Program-made: the position numbers and the translations under genes
Shown here: positions 45,966 through 54,595 of the stretch, piece after piece
How positions within the stretch are numbered: position 1 is the first letter of the stretch
How the letters are laid out: each line of letters opens with the position of its first letter
Assembly: GCF_004366075.1 (NCBI RefSeq)
Contig: NZ_SODU01000003.1
Span: 992,001 to 1,056,000, forward strand
DNA from: Kribbella pratensis
GTDB taxonomy: Bacteria > Actinomycetota > Actinomycetes > Propionibacteriales > Kribbellaceae
DNA: 64,000 bases
Direction of reading: 5' to 3'
The notes under the pieces: model-generated
What the model was told of the DNA's origin: nothing
What the model saw: only the letters and a program-made list of their open reading frames with translations
The model's database searches: none

Positions 45966-48539
45966 ATGGAACTGACCCGACGCCAAACCCTCGGACTAGC
46001 GGCGGCCGCCGTCGCTGGATCGACGGTCGCAGGCACCATGACCGCAAACGCCCAGCGCGACCCCTGGGTCCGCGACACGCTGAGCCGGCTGACACTGGAG
46101 CAGAAGGTCGGCCAGTTGTTCGTCTGCTACGCCTACGGACCGACCGCCGACACAGCCGACGCCCGCAACACCAGCCTGTACGGCGTGGCCACGCCGGCCG
46201 AGGTGGTGGCGAAGTTCAACCTCGGCGGCGTCATCTACTTCGCCTGGACCGATTCGGTCCGCGACCCGGACCAGATCGGCCGGCTGTCGAACGGACTGCA
46301 GGCCGCCTCGCTCGCCGCCAGCGGCGTCCCGCTGCAGATCAGCACCGACCAGGAGTACGGCGTCGTCTTCCGTTTCGGACCGCCCGCGACCCAGTTCCCC
46401 GGCGGGATGGCGCTCGGCGCGACCCGGTCGGCGGCCTTTGCGCGATCCGCGGGGCGGATCGGCGGCCGGGAGATGAAGTCGGTCGGCATCACCACCGACT
46501 TCGCACCGGACGCCGACGTCAACGTGAACCCGCTGAACCCGGTCATCGGGGTCCGCTCGATCTCGTCCGACCCGGCGCTGGTCGCCGAACTCGTCGCTGC
46601 CCAGGTCAAGGGCTACCAGCGCGACGGCGGGATCGTCTCGACCGCGAAGCACTTCCCCGGGCACGGCGACACCGACACCGACAGCCACGTCGGCATCCCG
46701 GAGATCCACCACACCCGCGAGGAGTGGACCCGGATCGACCTGCCGCCGTTCCAGGCCGCGATCCGGGCCGGGATCCACTCCATCATGACCGCGCACATCG
46801 TCGTACCGGCACTCGACCCGTCCGGTGACCCGGCGACGCTGAGCAAGCCGATCCTGACCGGGATCCTGCGACAGCAGCTCGGGTTCGACGGCGTGGTGAT
46901 CACGGACTCGCTGGGGATGAAGGGGGTCCGCGACAAGTACGGCGACGCGGAGATCCCGCTCCGGGCGATCGAGGCCGGTGTCGACCAGCTCCTGATGCCG
47001 GTCGATCCGGGGCTGGCGTACAACTCGGTCCTGAACGCCGTCCGCGGCGGCCGGATCAGCGAGGCCCGCATCGACGAGAGCGTCGCGCGCATCCTCTGGC
47101 TCAAGCGCGCCACCGGCGTCGTCGACGCGCCGTACGTCGACCTGTCCCGGATCGCCACCGTCGTCGGTACGCCGGCCAACTACGCCGAGGCCCAGCGGAT
47201 CGCGGACCGCAGTATCACGCTGCTGCGCAACGACGCGGACCTGCTCCCGCTCTCCCCCGCGCCCCGCACGATCGTCGTTGCGGGATACAGCCCCAAGACG
47301 CTGGCGACCGCACTGCAGAGCCGGGGCGCGACCGCGATCGTGAAGGACACCGGCACGACGCCGACCGATGCCAAGATCGCCGACGCGGTGGCCGCCGCCG
47401 CGAACGCCGACCTGACCGTCGTCCTCACCAACAAGGCCTGGGACACCACGGTCACCGACAAGCTGGCGAAACAGCAGAAGCTCGTCAACACGCTGCTCGC
47501 CACCGGCCGTCCGGTGATCGTGGTCCCGGTCCGCGACCCGTACGACGTCGCGTACTTCCAGACCGAACCGCCGACGTCGCTCGTCACGTACGGCAATGCG
47601 GCCGTGTCGATGGAGGCCGTCGCCAAGGTCCTGTACGGCGAGATCGCGCCGGCCGGAAAGCTTCCGGTGGAGATCCCGGCCAAGCCGGATCCGAACCGTC
47701 CCGGTCCGGCTCCCACGCTGTACCCGTTCGGCCACGGGCTCACCTTCGACCCCGAGGTCACCCGGCTGACCGTTGCCTCGTACAACATTCATGCCGGCGC
47801 CGGCGAGGACAACGTATTCGACCTCGACCGGACCGCGCAGGCGATCAAGGCGCTGGACGCGGACATCATCGGGCTGCAGGAGGTCGACGTGCACTGGGGC
47901 GACCGCAGCCAGTGGCTGGACACGCTCGCCGAGCTGGCCGGCAAGCTCGGGATGTACCCGGCGTTCGCACCGATCTACGACCTCGACCCGCCTGCAGCCG
48001 GTCGACCGCGGCGCCAGTACGGCGTCGGCGTGCTCTCGCGGTTCCCGCTGGTGCGCTTCGAGAACCATCCGATCACACGGCTCTCCACCCAGGACCCGAA
48101 CCCGGTCCCCGCGCCGGCACCCGGTTTCCTCGAGGCGGAGGTCGATGTCCGCGGCCGCCGGCTGCACGTGTACTGCACCCACCTCGACTATCGCGCCGAT
48201 CCGTCGGTCCGGCGGGCCCAGGTCGACGACACCCTGAACATCCTCGCCGCCGACAGCCGTCGCGACCTGCAGGTCCTGGTCGGTGACTTCAACGCCGAGG
48301 CCACCGCACCGGAGCTCGCCGGGCTCTGGACCCGGCTGACGGACTCGTGGACCGCTGCCGGTAAGACGAGCGGCGGACCGAACACCTACCCGGCGGTCGC
48401 CGCGAACAAGCGGATCGACTTCGTCACCGTCGGCAAAGGCCTGACCGTGCGGAGTGCCGAAGTACCCGCCGAGGTCCCGGTCGCCGAGGCAGCCAGTGAC
48501 CACCGTCCGATGATCGCCGACCTCTCGTTCCGTCCCTGA
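45966..48539 (+). CDS. nagZ: Secreted GH3 beta-N-acetylglucosaminidase (NagZ) fused to an EEP phosphatase/nuclease-type domain
   Basis: 857 aa from MELTRRQTLG. The twin-arginine signal (RR at 5-6, then LAAAAVAGSTVAG) directs export. The GH3 N-domain (35-370) has KHFPGHGDTDTDSH with the His/Asp dyad of NagZ (Lys228-His233) and the nucleophile Asp314 in VITDSLGMKG; a GH3 C-domain runs to about 595. From about 600 an endonuclease/exonuclease/phosphatase domain follows: ASYNIHAG, GLQEVDVHW, VLVGDFNAE, SDHRPM. GH3 frees GlcNAc from peptidoglycan pieces; the second domain's target is unknown. Confidence 0.88.
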   Translation: MELTRRQTLGLAAAAVAGSTVAGTMTANAQRDPWVRDTLSRLTLEQKVGQLFVCYAYGPTADTADARNTSLYGVATPAEVVAKFNLGGVIYFAWTDSVRDPDQIGRLSNGLQAASLAASGVPLQISTDQEYGVVFRFGPPATQFPGGMALGATRSAAFARSAGRIGGREMKSVGITTDFAPDADVNVNPLNPVIGVRSISSDPALVAELVAAQVKGYQRDGGIVSTAKHFPGHGDTDTDSHVGIPEIHHTREEWTRIDLPPFQAAIRAGIHSIMTAHIVVPALDPSGDPATLSKPILTGILRQQLGFDGVVITDSLGMKGVRDKYGDAEIPLRAIEAGVDQLLMPVDPGLAYNSVLNAVRGGRISEARIDESVARILWLKRATGVVDAPYVDLSRIATVVGTPANYAEAQRIADRSITLLRNDADLLPLSPAPRTIVVAGYSPKTLATALQSRGATAIVKDTGTTPTDAKIADAVAAAANADLTVVLTNKAWDTTVTDKLAKQQKLVNTLLATGRPVIVVPVRDPYDVAYFQTEPPTSLVTYGNAAVSMEAVAKVLYGEIAPAGKLPVEIPAKPDPNRPGPAPTLYPFGHGLTFDPEVTRLTVASYNIHAGAGEDNVFDLDRTAQAIKALDADIIGLQEVDVHWGDRSQWLDTLAELAGKLGMYPAFAPIYDLDPPAAGRPRRQYGVGVLSRFPLVRFENHPITRLSTQDPNPVPAPAPGFLEAEVDVRGRRLHVYCTHLDYRADPSVRRAQVDDTLNILAADSRRDLQVLVGDFNAEATAPELAGLWTRLTDSWTAAGKTSGGPNTYPAVAANKRIDFVTVGKGLTVRSAEVPAEVPVAEAASDHRPMIADLSFRP

Positions 48540-48550
48540 GGAGACCTCTC

Positions 48551-49834
48551 ATGAAGCGACGCAGTTTGCTTGCCGGCGCCGGTGCAGTCGCCGCCGCCCC
48601 GCTGATCGACATACCCCAGGCACACGCTGGGCAGGCCGTGACCAGCCGGAAGGTGATGACCGGCGCCGAGGTACTCGCGAACGACGGCTGGGGCGCCCTG
48701 GCCGGCCAGAAGGTCGGCGTGATCAGCAACCCGACCGGGATCCTGCCGGACTTCACGCACATCGTGGACACCATGCACGCATCCGGGAAGGTGAACATCG
48801 TCGCGGTGTTCGGTCCAGAACACGGTTTCCGCGGCAGCGCGCAGGCCGGCGGTTCGGAGGGCGACCACGTCGACCCGCGCACCGGGATCATGGTGTACGA
48901 CGCGTACGGCGCGAACGCCGACAAACTGGTGAAGCTCTACACCCAGTCCGGTGTGGAAACCGTTGTGTTCGACATCCAGGACGTCGGCGCCCGGTTCTAC
49001 ACCTACATCTGGACGATGTTCGAGGCGATGCTCGCCGCGGTCCGCACCGGCGCCCGCTTCGTGGTCCTCGACCGCCCGAACCCGGTCGGCGGGTACGCGC
49101 GCGGCCCGATGCTGAAACCCGGCTACACCTCGGGCGTCGGCAAGAAGGAGATCCTCCAGCAGCACGGCATGACGGTCGGCGAGCTGGCCCGGATGTTCGA
49201 CGCCGAGTACCTGCCGCTGGAACCGAACGGCGGCCGGCTGAAAGAACTGACCGTCATCGAGACCAAGAACTGGAAGCGCGACCAGCTGTACGACGACACC
49301 GGCCTCACCTGGGTGATGCCGAGCCCGAACATGCCCACCCCGGACACCGCGCTGCTGTACCCGGGCCTGTGCCTGTTCGAGGCGACCAACATGTCCGAGG
49401 GCCGCGGTACGACGCGGCCGTTCGAGCTGATCGGCGCGCCGTACGTCGACCACCGCTGGGCGGAGGCGCTGCAGGCCCGGAACATTCCGGGCGTGGCGTT
49501 CCGCGAGGCGTACTTCACGCCGACGATCAGCAAGAACGCCAACGTCCTGTGTGCCGGCCTCCAGGTGCAGATCCTCGACCCGCACCAGGTCGAGGCGATC
49601 ACCGTGGCGACGCACATGATCGTCGAGGCCCGTAAGCTCTACCCCGGATTCACCTGGCGGGCGGAGACCCCACCCGGCCGGTGGATCGACCTGCTCACCG
49701 GGTCCGATCGGTTCCGCACCATGCTGCTGGCCGATGCGACCGCGGAGGAGATCGTCGCCGCCTGGAGGTCCGAGACCGACGCCTGGACGGCCCGGCGGGC
49801 GAAGTACCTTCTCTACAAGGGAGCGCACCGATGA
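48551..49834 (+). CDS. namZ: Exo-beta-N-acetylmuramidase NamZ (GH171, DUF1343)
   Basis: 427 aa, signal peptide at 1-26. Removes terminal MurNAc from peptidoglycan chains, as shown for Bacillus subtilis NamZ. Family segments: VFGPEHGFRG, DIQDVGARFYTYIW, DRPNPVGG, WVMPSPNMPTPDTA. Between nagZ and a beta-lactamase-fold gene, as in the B. subtilis cluster. It follows nagZ by 11 bases and overlaps the next gene by four. Confidence 0.88.
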   Translation: MKRRSLLAGAGAVAAAPLIDIPQAHAGQAVTSRKVMTGAEVLANDGWGALAGQKVGVISNPTGILPDFTHIVDTMHASGKVNIVAVFGPEHGFRGSAQAGGSEGDHVDPRTGIMVYDAYGANADKLVKLYTQSGVETVVFDIQDVGARFYTYIWTMFEAMLAAVRTGARFVVLDRPNPVGGYARGPMLKPGYTSGVGKKEILQQHGMTVGELARMFDAEYLPLEPNGGRLKELTVIETKNWKRDQLYDDTGLTWVMPSPNMPTPDTALLYPGLCLFEATNMSEGRGTTRPFELIGAPYVDHRWAEALQARNIPGVAFREAYFTPTISKNANVLCAGLQVQILDPHQVEAITVATHMIVEARKLYPGFTWRAETPPGRWIDLLTGSDRFRTMLLADATAEEIVAAWRSETDAWTARRAKYLLYKGAHR

Positions 49835-51555
49835 AGCGGTGGGCTGCGGTCACGACGACGTCTGCGGTGATACTCACGATGGCTTCCCCTGCTGTTGCTA
49901 GCGGCAACAACTCCGGCCGGTTCGACCAGCCGTACGACGGCTATGCGCCGAAGACCACGCTGCTGCGCGACGCGACCCCGGCGAAGGCCGGCCTGGACCC
50001 CGCGCCGATCGACGCCGCGCTGGCCCAGGTCGCGGCCTGGACCCAGCCGAGCGGAGCGACGAAACCGCTGTACGCCGGCGCCGTCACGCTGCTCGGCCAC
50101 AACGGGAAGATCGTCACCCGGACGGCGACCGGCCTGGCGCTGAAGTACGCCGACGGGCAGGGTACCGAGCTGCCGCCGGACCAGCAGCTCCCGATGCGCA
50201 CCGACACGATCTTCGACATGGCCTCGGTGTCCAAGCTGTTCACGTCGATCGTCGTGCTGCAGCTGGTCGAGAAGGGCAAAGTCGACCTGGACGCGCCGAT
50301 CGCGACCTACATCCCGGAGTTCGCGGAAAACGGCAAGGAAACCGTAACCGTGCGGCAAGCACTTACGCACACGAGTGGATTTCCGTCCTGGCTCCCGCTG
50401 TGGAGCGCCCAGCCGGATCCCGCGTCCAGACTGCATATGGCGCTGACCGCGAAACTGCAGAACCCACCGGGTTCGACGTACCTCTACAGCGACCTGAACC
50501 TGATCGCGCTCGGCGAGCTGGCGCACCGGGTGACCGGGAAAACGCTGGACAAGCTGGTCGCCGACGGGATCACCAAACCGCTGCAGATGCGCGACACCGG
50601 CTACAACCCCGACCCGAAGAAGAAGCAGCGGATCGCCGCCACGGAGTACCAGGCCTCGCCGCCGCGCGGCATGGTCTGGGGCGAGGTGCACGACGAGAAC
50701 GCCTGGTCCCTCGGCGGTGTCGCCGGCCACGCGGGCGTGTTCAGCACGGCCGACGACATGGCCGTGCTGGCGCAGACGTTCCTGAACGGCGGGAGCTACC
50801 GCGGCGCCCGGATCCTCAAGGAATCCTCGGTGACCGCGATGATCACGAACTTCAACCAGGGCTTCCCCGGCAACGACCACGGCCTCGGCTTCGAGCTGAA
50901 CCAGCGCTGGTACATGGGCGGCCTGTCCGGACCCCGCACGGCCGGCCACACCGGCTACACCGGTACGTCGCTGGTGATCGACTTCGACTCCCGCTCGTTC
51001 GCGATCCTGCTCAGCAACCGCGTGCACCCGAGCCGCAACTGGGGCAGCAACAACCCGGCCCGCCGTGCGGTTGCCCAGGGCCTCGCACTCGCCCTCGGCG
51101 TCGGCCCGCGGCACGGCAAGGACGCCTGGTTCTCCGGTACGACGGACAACGCGACCAGCACGCTCGACGCGAAGGTCGCCGTACCGGCCGAAGGCGCGAA
51201 GCTCGCGTTCGACCTGTTCGTCGACACCGAGGTCTCCAATCTGCTGTACCTGGAGACCTCCACGGACGGAACGACCTGGACGAAGGTTCCGTTCTCGGTG
51301 CGCGACCGGGGCTCGGTGATCGACACCGACGGCTCGATCAGCGGCTCCGGTGACCGGCACTGGCACCAGGTCACCGCCGAGCTCCAAGCCGGCGAGCAGA
51401 CCGTTCGCTGGCGGTACACCTCCGACCCGCTGTACCAGGGCCGCGGGGTGTACATCGACGGTGTGAAGATCACGAGCGGGGCTGGTCAACTTCTCGACGG
51501 TGAACGATCGCCGGAATCATTTACCGCAACAGGTTGGAGACTTTCGCGTCGATGA
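49831..51555 (+). CDS. Secreted serine beta-lactamase-fold hydrolase (AmpH/EstB type)
   Basis: 574 aa with a signal peptide (1-23). The catalytic SVSK tetrad (Ser132, Lys135), YSD (Tyr219) and HTG (in GHTGYTG, about 370) are present. The family includes penicillin-binding proteins, esterases and D-amino-acid amidases. The C-terminal 140 residues form an extra beta-sandwich (LAFDLFVDTEVSNLLYLE). In the MurNAc cluster of B. subtilis a protein of this family is also present; trimming stem peptides is a possible role. Confidence 0.8.
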   Translation: MKRWAAVTTTSAVILTMASPAVASGNNSGRFDQPYDGYAPKTTLLRDATPAKAGLDPAPIDAALAQVAAWTQPSGATKPLYAGAVTLLGHNGKIVTRTATGLALKYADGQGTELPPDQQLPMRTDTIFDMASVSKLFTSIVVLQLVEKGKVDLDAPIATYIPEFAENGKETVTVRQALTHTSGFPSWLPLWSAQPDPASRLHMALTAKLQNPPGSTYLYSDLNLIALGELAHRVTGKTLDKLVADGITKPLQMRDTGYNPDPKKKQRIAATEYQASPPRGMVWGEVHDENAWSLGGVAGHAGVFSTADDMAVLAQTFLNGGSYRGARILKESSVTAMITNFNQGFPGNDHGLGFELNQRWYMGGLSGPRTAGHTGYTGTSLVIDFDSRSFAILLSNRVHPSRNWGSNNPARRAVAQGLALALGVGPRHGKDAWFSGTTDNATSTLDAKVAVPAEGAKLAFDLFVDTEVSNLLYLETSTDGTTWTKVPFSVRDRGSVIDTDGSISGSGDRHWHQVTAELQAGEQTVRWRYTSDPLYQGRGVYIDGVKITSGAGQLLDGERSPESFTATGWRLSRR

Positions 51556-51591
51556 CCCCATCTCGTGCATAGTCGCCGTACCGTGGCTGCC

Positions 51592-52479
51592 ATGAATTCA
51601 ACAACCTCTCCAGAACCCACGGGGCCGCTGCTGGTCCGGGTCCGCGCGGTGATGCCCGCGCTGGCGCCGGCCGAGCAGCGGGTTGCGAACGCGGTCCTCG
51701 CGGACCCGGGCGGAGTGGCGGCGATGACGATCTCCGAACTGGCCGAGGTGGCGTCCACCTCGGAGACCACGGTCATCCGGTTCTGCAAGCAGATCGGCGT
51801 CCCCGGCTATCCGCAGCTCCGCCTGCAACTGGCGGCCCAGTCGGCGCAGGAGAGCATCCGGCCGGAGGTCGGCGGGGACATCGAGCCGGGCGACTCGCTG
51901 GCCGACGTGGTCAGCAAGGTCGCGTTCGCCGACGAGCGCGCGGTCCGCGAGACCGCGCAGCAGGTCGACGTGGACGCGCTGGCCAAGGTCGTCGACGCGG
52001 TGGTGAACGCTTCCCGGGTCGACCTCTACGGTTTCGCCGCGAGCGCGTTCGTGGCCCTTGACCTGCAGCAGAAACTGCACCGGATCCGCCGGGTCGCGTT
52101 CGCCTGGTCGGACGTGCACATCGCGCTGACGAGTGCCGCGCTGCTCGGCGAGGGCGACGTCGCGATCGGCATCTCGCACACCGGCACCACGGTCGAGGTC
52201 GTCGAAGCGCTCGAGGAGGCGGCCAAGCACGGCGCCACCACGGTCGCGGTGACGAACTTCCCGCGCTCGCCGCTGGCCCGTACAGCGGACCTCGTCCTCA
52301 CCACGGCCGCGCGCGAGACGACGTACCGATCGGGCGCGATGGCCAGCCGGATCGCGCAACTGACGGTGATCGACTGCCTGTTCATCGGAGTCGCGCAGCA
52401 GGTGCTGCCGGACGCGCGGAAGGCCCTCGAGGAGACCGCCAGCGCGGTCCGCGGGCACCGGCTCAAGGGATCCGACTGA
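51592..52479 (+). CDS. murR: MurR/RpiR-family transcriptional regulator
   Basis: 295 aa from ATG. The N-terminal HTH_6 domain (TISELAEVASTSETTVIRF) is followed by a SIS sugar-phosphate-binding domain (GISHTGTTVEVVEALEEA). MurR represses MurNAc genes and is released by MurNAc-6-phosphate. Position between the lactamase-fold gene and murQ fits this. The ribosome site is weak. Confidence 0.85.
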   Translation: MNSTTSPEPTGPLLVRVRAVMPALAPAEQRVANAVLADPGGVAAMTISELAEVASTSETTVIRFCKQIGVPGYPQLRLQLAAQSAQESIRPEVGGDIEPGDSLADVVSKVAFADERAVRETAQQVDVDALAKVVDAVVNASRVDLYGFAASAFVALDLQQKLHRIRRVAFAWSDVHIALTSAALLGEGDVAIGISHTGTTVEVVEALEEAAKHGATTVAVTNFPRSPLARTADLVLTTAARETTYRSGAMASRIAQLTVIDCLFIGVAQQVLPDARKALEETASAVRGHRLKGSD

Positions 52480-52489
52480 GGTCGATCAG

Positions 52490-52510
52490 TTCCGTCAACG
52501 ATGAACGGAA
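52490..52510. promoter_or_regulatory. Inverted repeat in front of murQ
   Basis: TTCCGT and ACGGAA, 6-base arms (7 of 8 when extended) separated by 9 bases, directly upstream of the murQ -35 box. Candidate MurR site. Confidence 0.45.
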
Positions 52511-52546
52511 TTGAAAAACCTTCAGTAGAAAACTAACATAATCTCG
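52511..52546 (+). promoter_or_regulatory. murQ promoter, leaderless message
   Basis: TTGAAA (52511-52516), 17-base spacer, TAACAT (52534-52539). The predicted start point falls on the GTG at 52546, so murQ would have no 5' untranslated region. No ribosome site is seen. Confidence 0.6.
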
Positions 52547-53430
52547 TGACCTCACCGACCGAGCAGCGCAACCCGAGAACGCTGGCCATCGATGCGGTGG
52601 GCACGTCCGAGATCCTCCAGTTGCTGAACAACGAGGACGCCCTGGTCGCCGGGGCCGTCAGCGCGGTGATCCCGGAGCTGACCAAGGCCGTGGACGCCGC
52701 CGTCGAGGCGGTCCGTGGCGGTGGCCGGGTGCACTACTTCGGCGCCGGTACGTCGGGACGCCTGGCGACCCTGGACGCCGCCGAACTGCTGCCCACGTTC
52801 CACGTCCCGGACGGGCTGGTGGTCGCCCACCACGCCGGCGGCACGGAGGCGTTGCTCCGCGCGGTCGAGAACGTCGAGGACTCCGAGGAGGGCGGCGCCC
52901 GGGACGCGGCCGCCGTCACCGGTCAGGACCTCGTCGTCGGCCTCGCTGCTTCCGGGAGCACGCCGTACGTCGCCGGTGCCCTGAAGGCCGCCCGCGCGGC
53001 CGGGGCGACCACCGTGCTGGTCACGTCCAACCCGGACGCCCCGCTGGCGCCGCTGGCCGATGTCGTGATCGCCGCGGACACCGGCCCCGAGGTGATCGCC
53101 GGCTCGACCCGGCTGAAGGCCGGCACCGCGCAGAAGATGATCCTGAACGCGTTCTCGACGACGCTGATGATCAAGCTCGGCCGCACCTGGTCCAACCTGA
53201 TGGTCGACCTGGTCGCCACCAACAAGAAGCTCCGCGGCCGGATGCTCCGCATCCTCGCCGAGGCCACCGGCGCCGACGACGCCGCCTGCGAAGCCGCCCT
53301 GGCCGAAGCCGACGGCGAACTGAAACCCGCGCTCGTCCACCTCCTGACCGGCACTCCCATCCCCGCCGCCCGAGCCGCCCTGGAGGCAGCTCACGGCCGA
53401 GTAGCGACCGCCCTCGCCGAACTAGGCTGA
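52546..53430 (+). CDS. murQ: N-acetylmuramic acid 6-phosphate etherase MurQ
   Basis: 294 aa SIS-domain enzyme. Splits the lactyl ether of MurNAc-6-phosphate to GlcNAc-6-phosphate and lactate. GAGTSGRLATLDAAELLPTF near residue 65 is the signature; the Glu in this region is catalytic. GTG start is leaderless by promoter placement. It needs a MurNAc kinase or PTS to supply substrate; neither is in the window. Its end overlaps the convergent ltrA by 9 bases. Confidence 0.93.
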   Translation: MTSPTEQRNPRTLAIDAVGTSEILQLLNNEDALVAGAVSAVIPELTKAVDAAVEAVRGGGRVHYFGAGTSGRLATLDAAELLPTFHVPDGLVVAHHAGGTEALLRAVENVEDSEEGGARDAAAVTGQDLVVGLAASGSTPYVAGALKAARAAGATTVLVTSNPDAPLAPLADVVIAADTGPEVIAGSTRLKAGTAQKMILNAFSTTLMIKLGRTWSNLMVDLVATNKKLRGRMLRILAEATGADDAACEAALAEADGELKPALVHLLTGTPIPAARAALEAAHGRVATALAELG

Positions 53431-54585
53431 CCGCTCCACCGGTGGTCGCAGGACCAGGGTGACGACGATCAGGGCCATGAAGACTGCGGTCAGCGCGAAC
53501 GGGACCGGGATCAGGGGGTCCAGCAGCACGAGTACGGCGCCCACGGGTACGACGATGTTGACCACGCGGTCCGCGTTGTCGCGCAGGGCGATCCACCAGA
53601 TGCCGAGGACGAAGATCGCGATCGGGATCGTCACCGTGTAGGACGCGGCGAGCTCACTCAGCTCGGTGTGGTGGGTGATGCTGTCGATCTCCACCTCGAT
53701 CCCCGCCGAGAACGCGCCGGCCGCGGCGAACACGAAGTAGTGCACGTACCCGTAGCGGATCGAGCGGGCGAACGACGTGATCGCGGTGTGGTGCGGCGGC
53801 CAGAAGTAGATCCACCAGAGCGCGGCGGTGACCACCAGCATGAGCACCGACAGCGCGATCAGCTCGCCGAGGTGCTCGTGCTCATGGACGGCGTCGAAGA
53901 TCGCGTTCGCCGAGGCGAGCAGGCTCTCGCCGAGCAGGATGAGCGTGAACAGGCCGTACCGCTCGGTGATGTGGTGCGGGTGCCAGGGTGTCGTCCAGCG
54001 TCGCTCCGCCACCACCGGTACGGACAGCTCGGCCAGCACGAACACGAACCAGGCGACGACGACGATCTTCTCGGACATCACCAGCGTGGTCAGCCACAGC
54101 ACCTGCACGATCGCGATCCCGGCGGCGTACCGGAGGGTCGCCTGCCGGCTCTCCCCTGCCGTGTGGGAGGCCCGCAGCCACTGGGCGATCATCGCGACCC
54201 GCATCACGATGTAGCCGAACACCACCACGGTGAAGTCGCGGTCGGTGAAGACCGGCTCGATCCCGGCGGCGAGCACCAGGACACCGCTCATCTGCACGAT
54301 CGTGAGGACCCGGTACAGCCAGTCGTCGGTCGCGAAGGACGTGGCGAACCAGGTGAAGTTCATCCACGCCCACCAGATCGCGAAGAACACCATCCCGTAG
54401 GACAGCAGGCCCTCGGCGATGTGCTTCTCGGACAGCGCGTGATGGAGCTGCGCCGCGGCAACACTCACCGCGACCACGAACACCAGATCGAAGAACAACT
54501 CCAGCGACGACGCGGTCCGTCCAGGCTCCTGCGGATCCCGAGGCCGCATCGGAACCAGCCGCAACCGCGTCGTAGAGGGCGTCAT
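53422..54585 (-). CDS. LtrA-family (low temperature requirement A) membrane protein
   Basis: 387 aa with about 10 membrane segments. The N-terminal SSLELFFDLVFVVAVS and EHEHLGELIALSVL fit the LtrA family. LtrA was named from cold-growth mutants of Listeria; its reaction is unknown. Convergent to murQ, not functionally linked to it. Confidence 0.85.
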   Translation of the reverse strand: MTPSTTRLRLVPMRPRDPQEPGRTASSLELFFDLVFVVAVSVAAAQLHHALSEKHIAEGLLSYGMVFFAIWWAWMNFTWFATSFATDDWLYRVLTIVQMSGVLVLAAGIEPVFTDRDFTVVVFGYIVMRVAMIAQWLRASHTAGESRQATLRYAAGIAIVQVLWLTTLVMSEKIVVVAWFVFVLAELSVPVVAERRWTTPWHPHHITERYGLFTLILLGESLLASANAIFDAVHEHEHLGELIALSVLMLVVTAALWWIYFWPPHHTAITSFARSIRYGYVHYFVFAAAGAFSAGIEVEIDSITHHTELSELAASYTVTIPIAIFVLGIWWIALRDNADRVVNIVVPVGAVLVLLDPLIPVPFALTAVFMALIVVTLVLRPPVERSA

Positions 54586-54595
54586 GGCGCCTAGG

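Noticed and set aside
45996-48503. An 835-codon minus-strand frame opposite nagZ
   Set aside because: Shadow of the GH3-EEP gene; no motifs.
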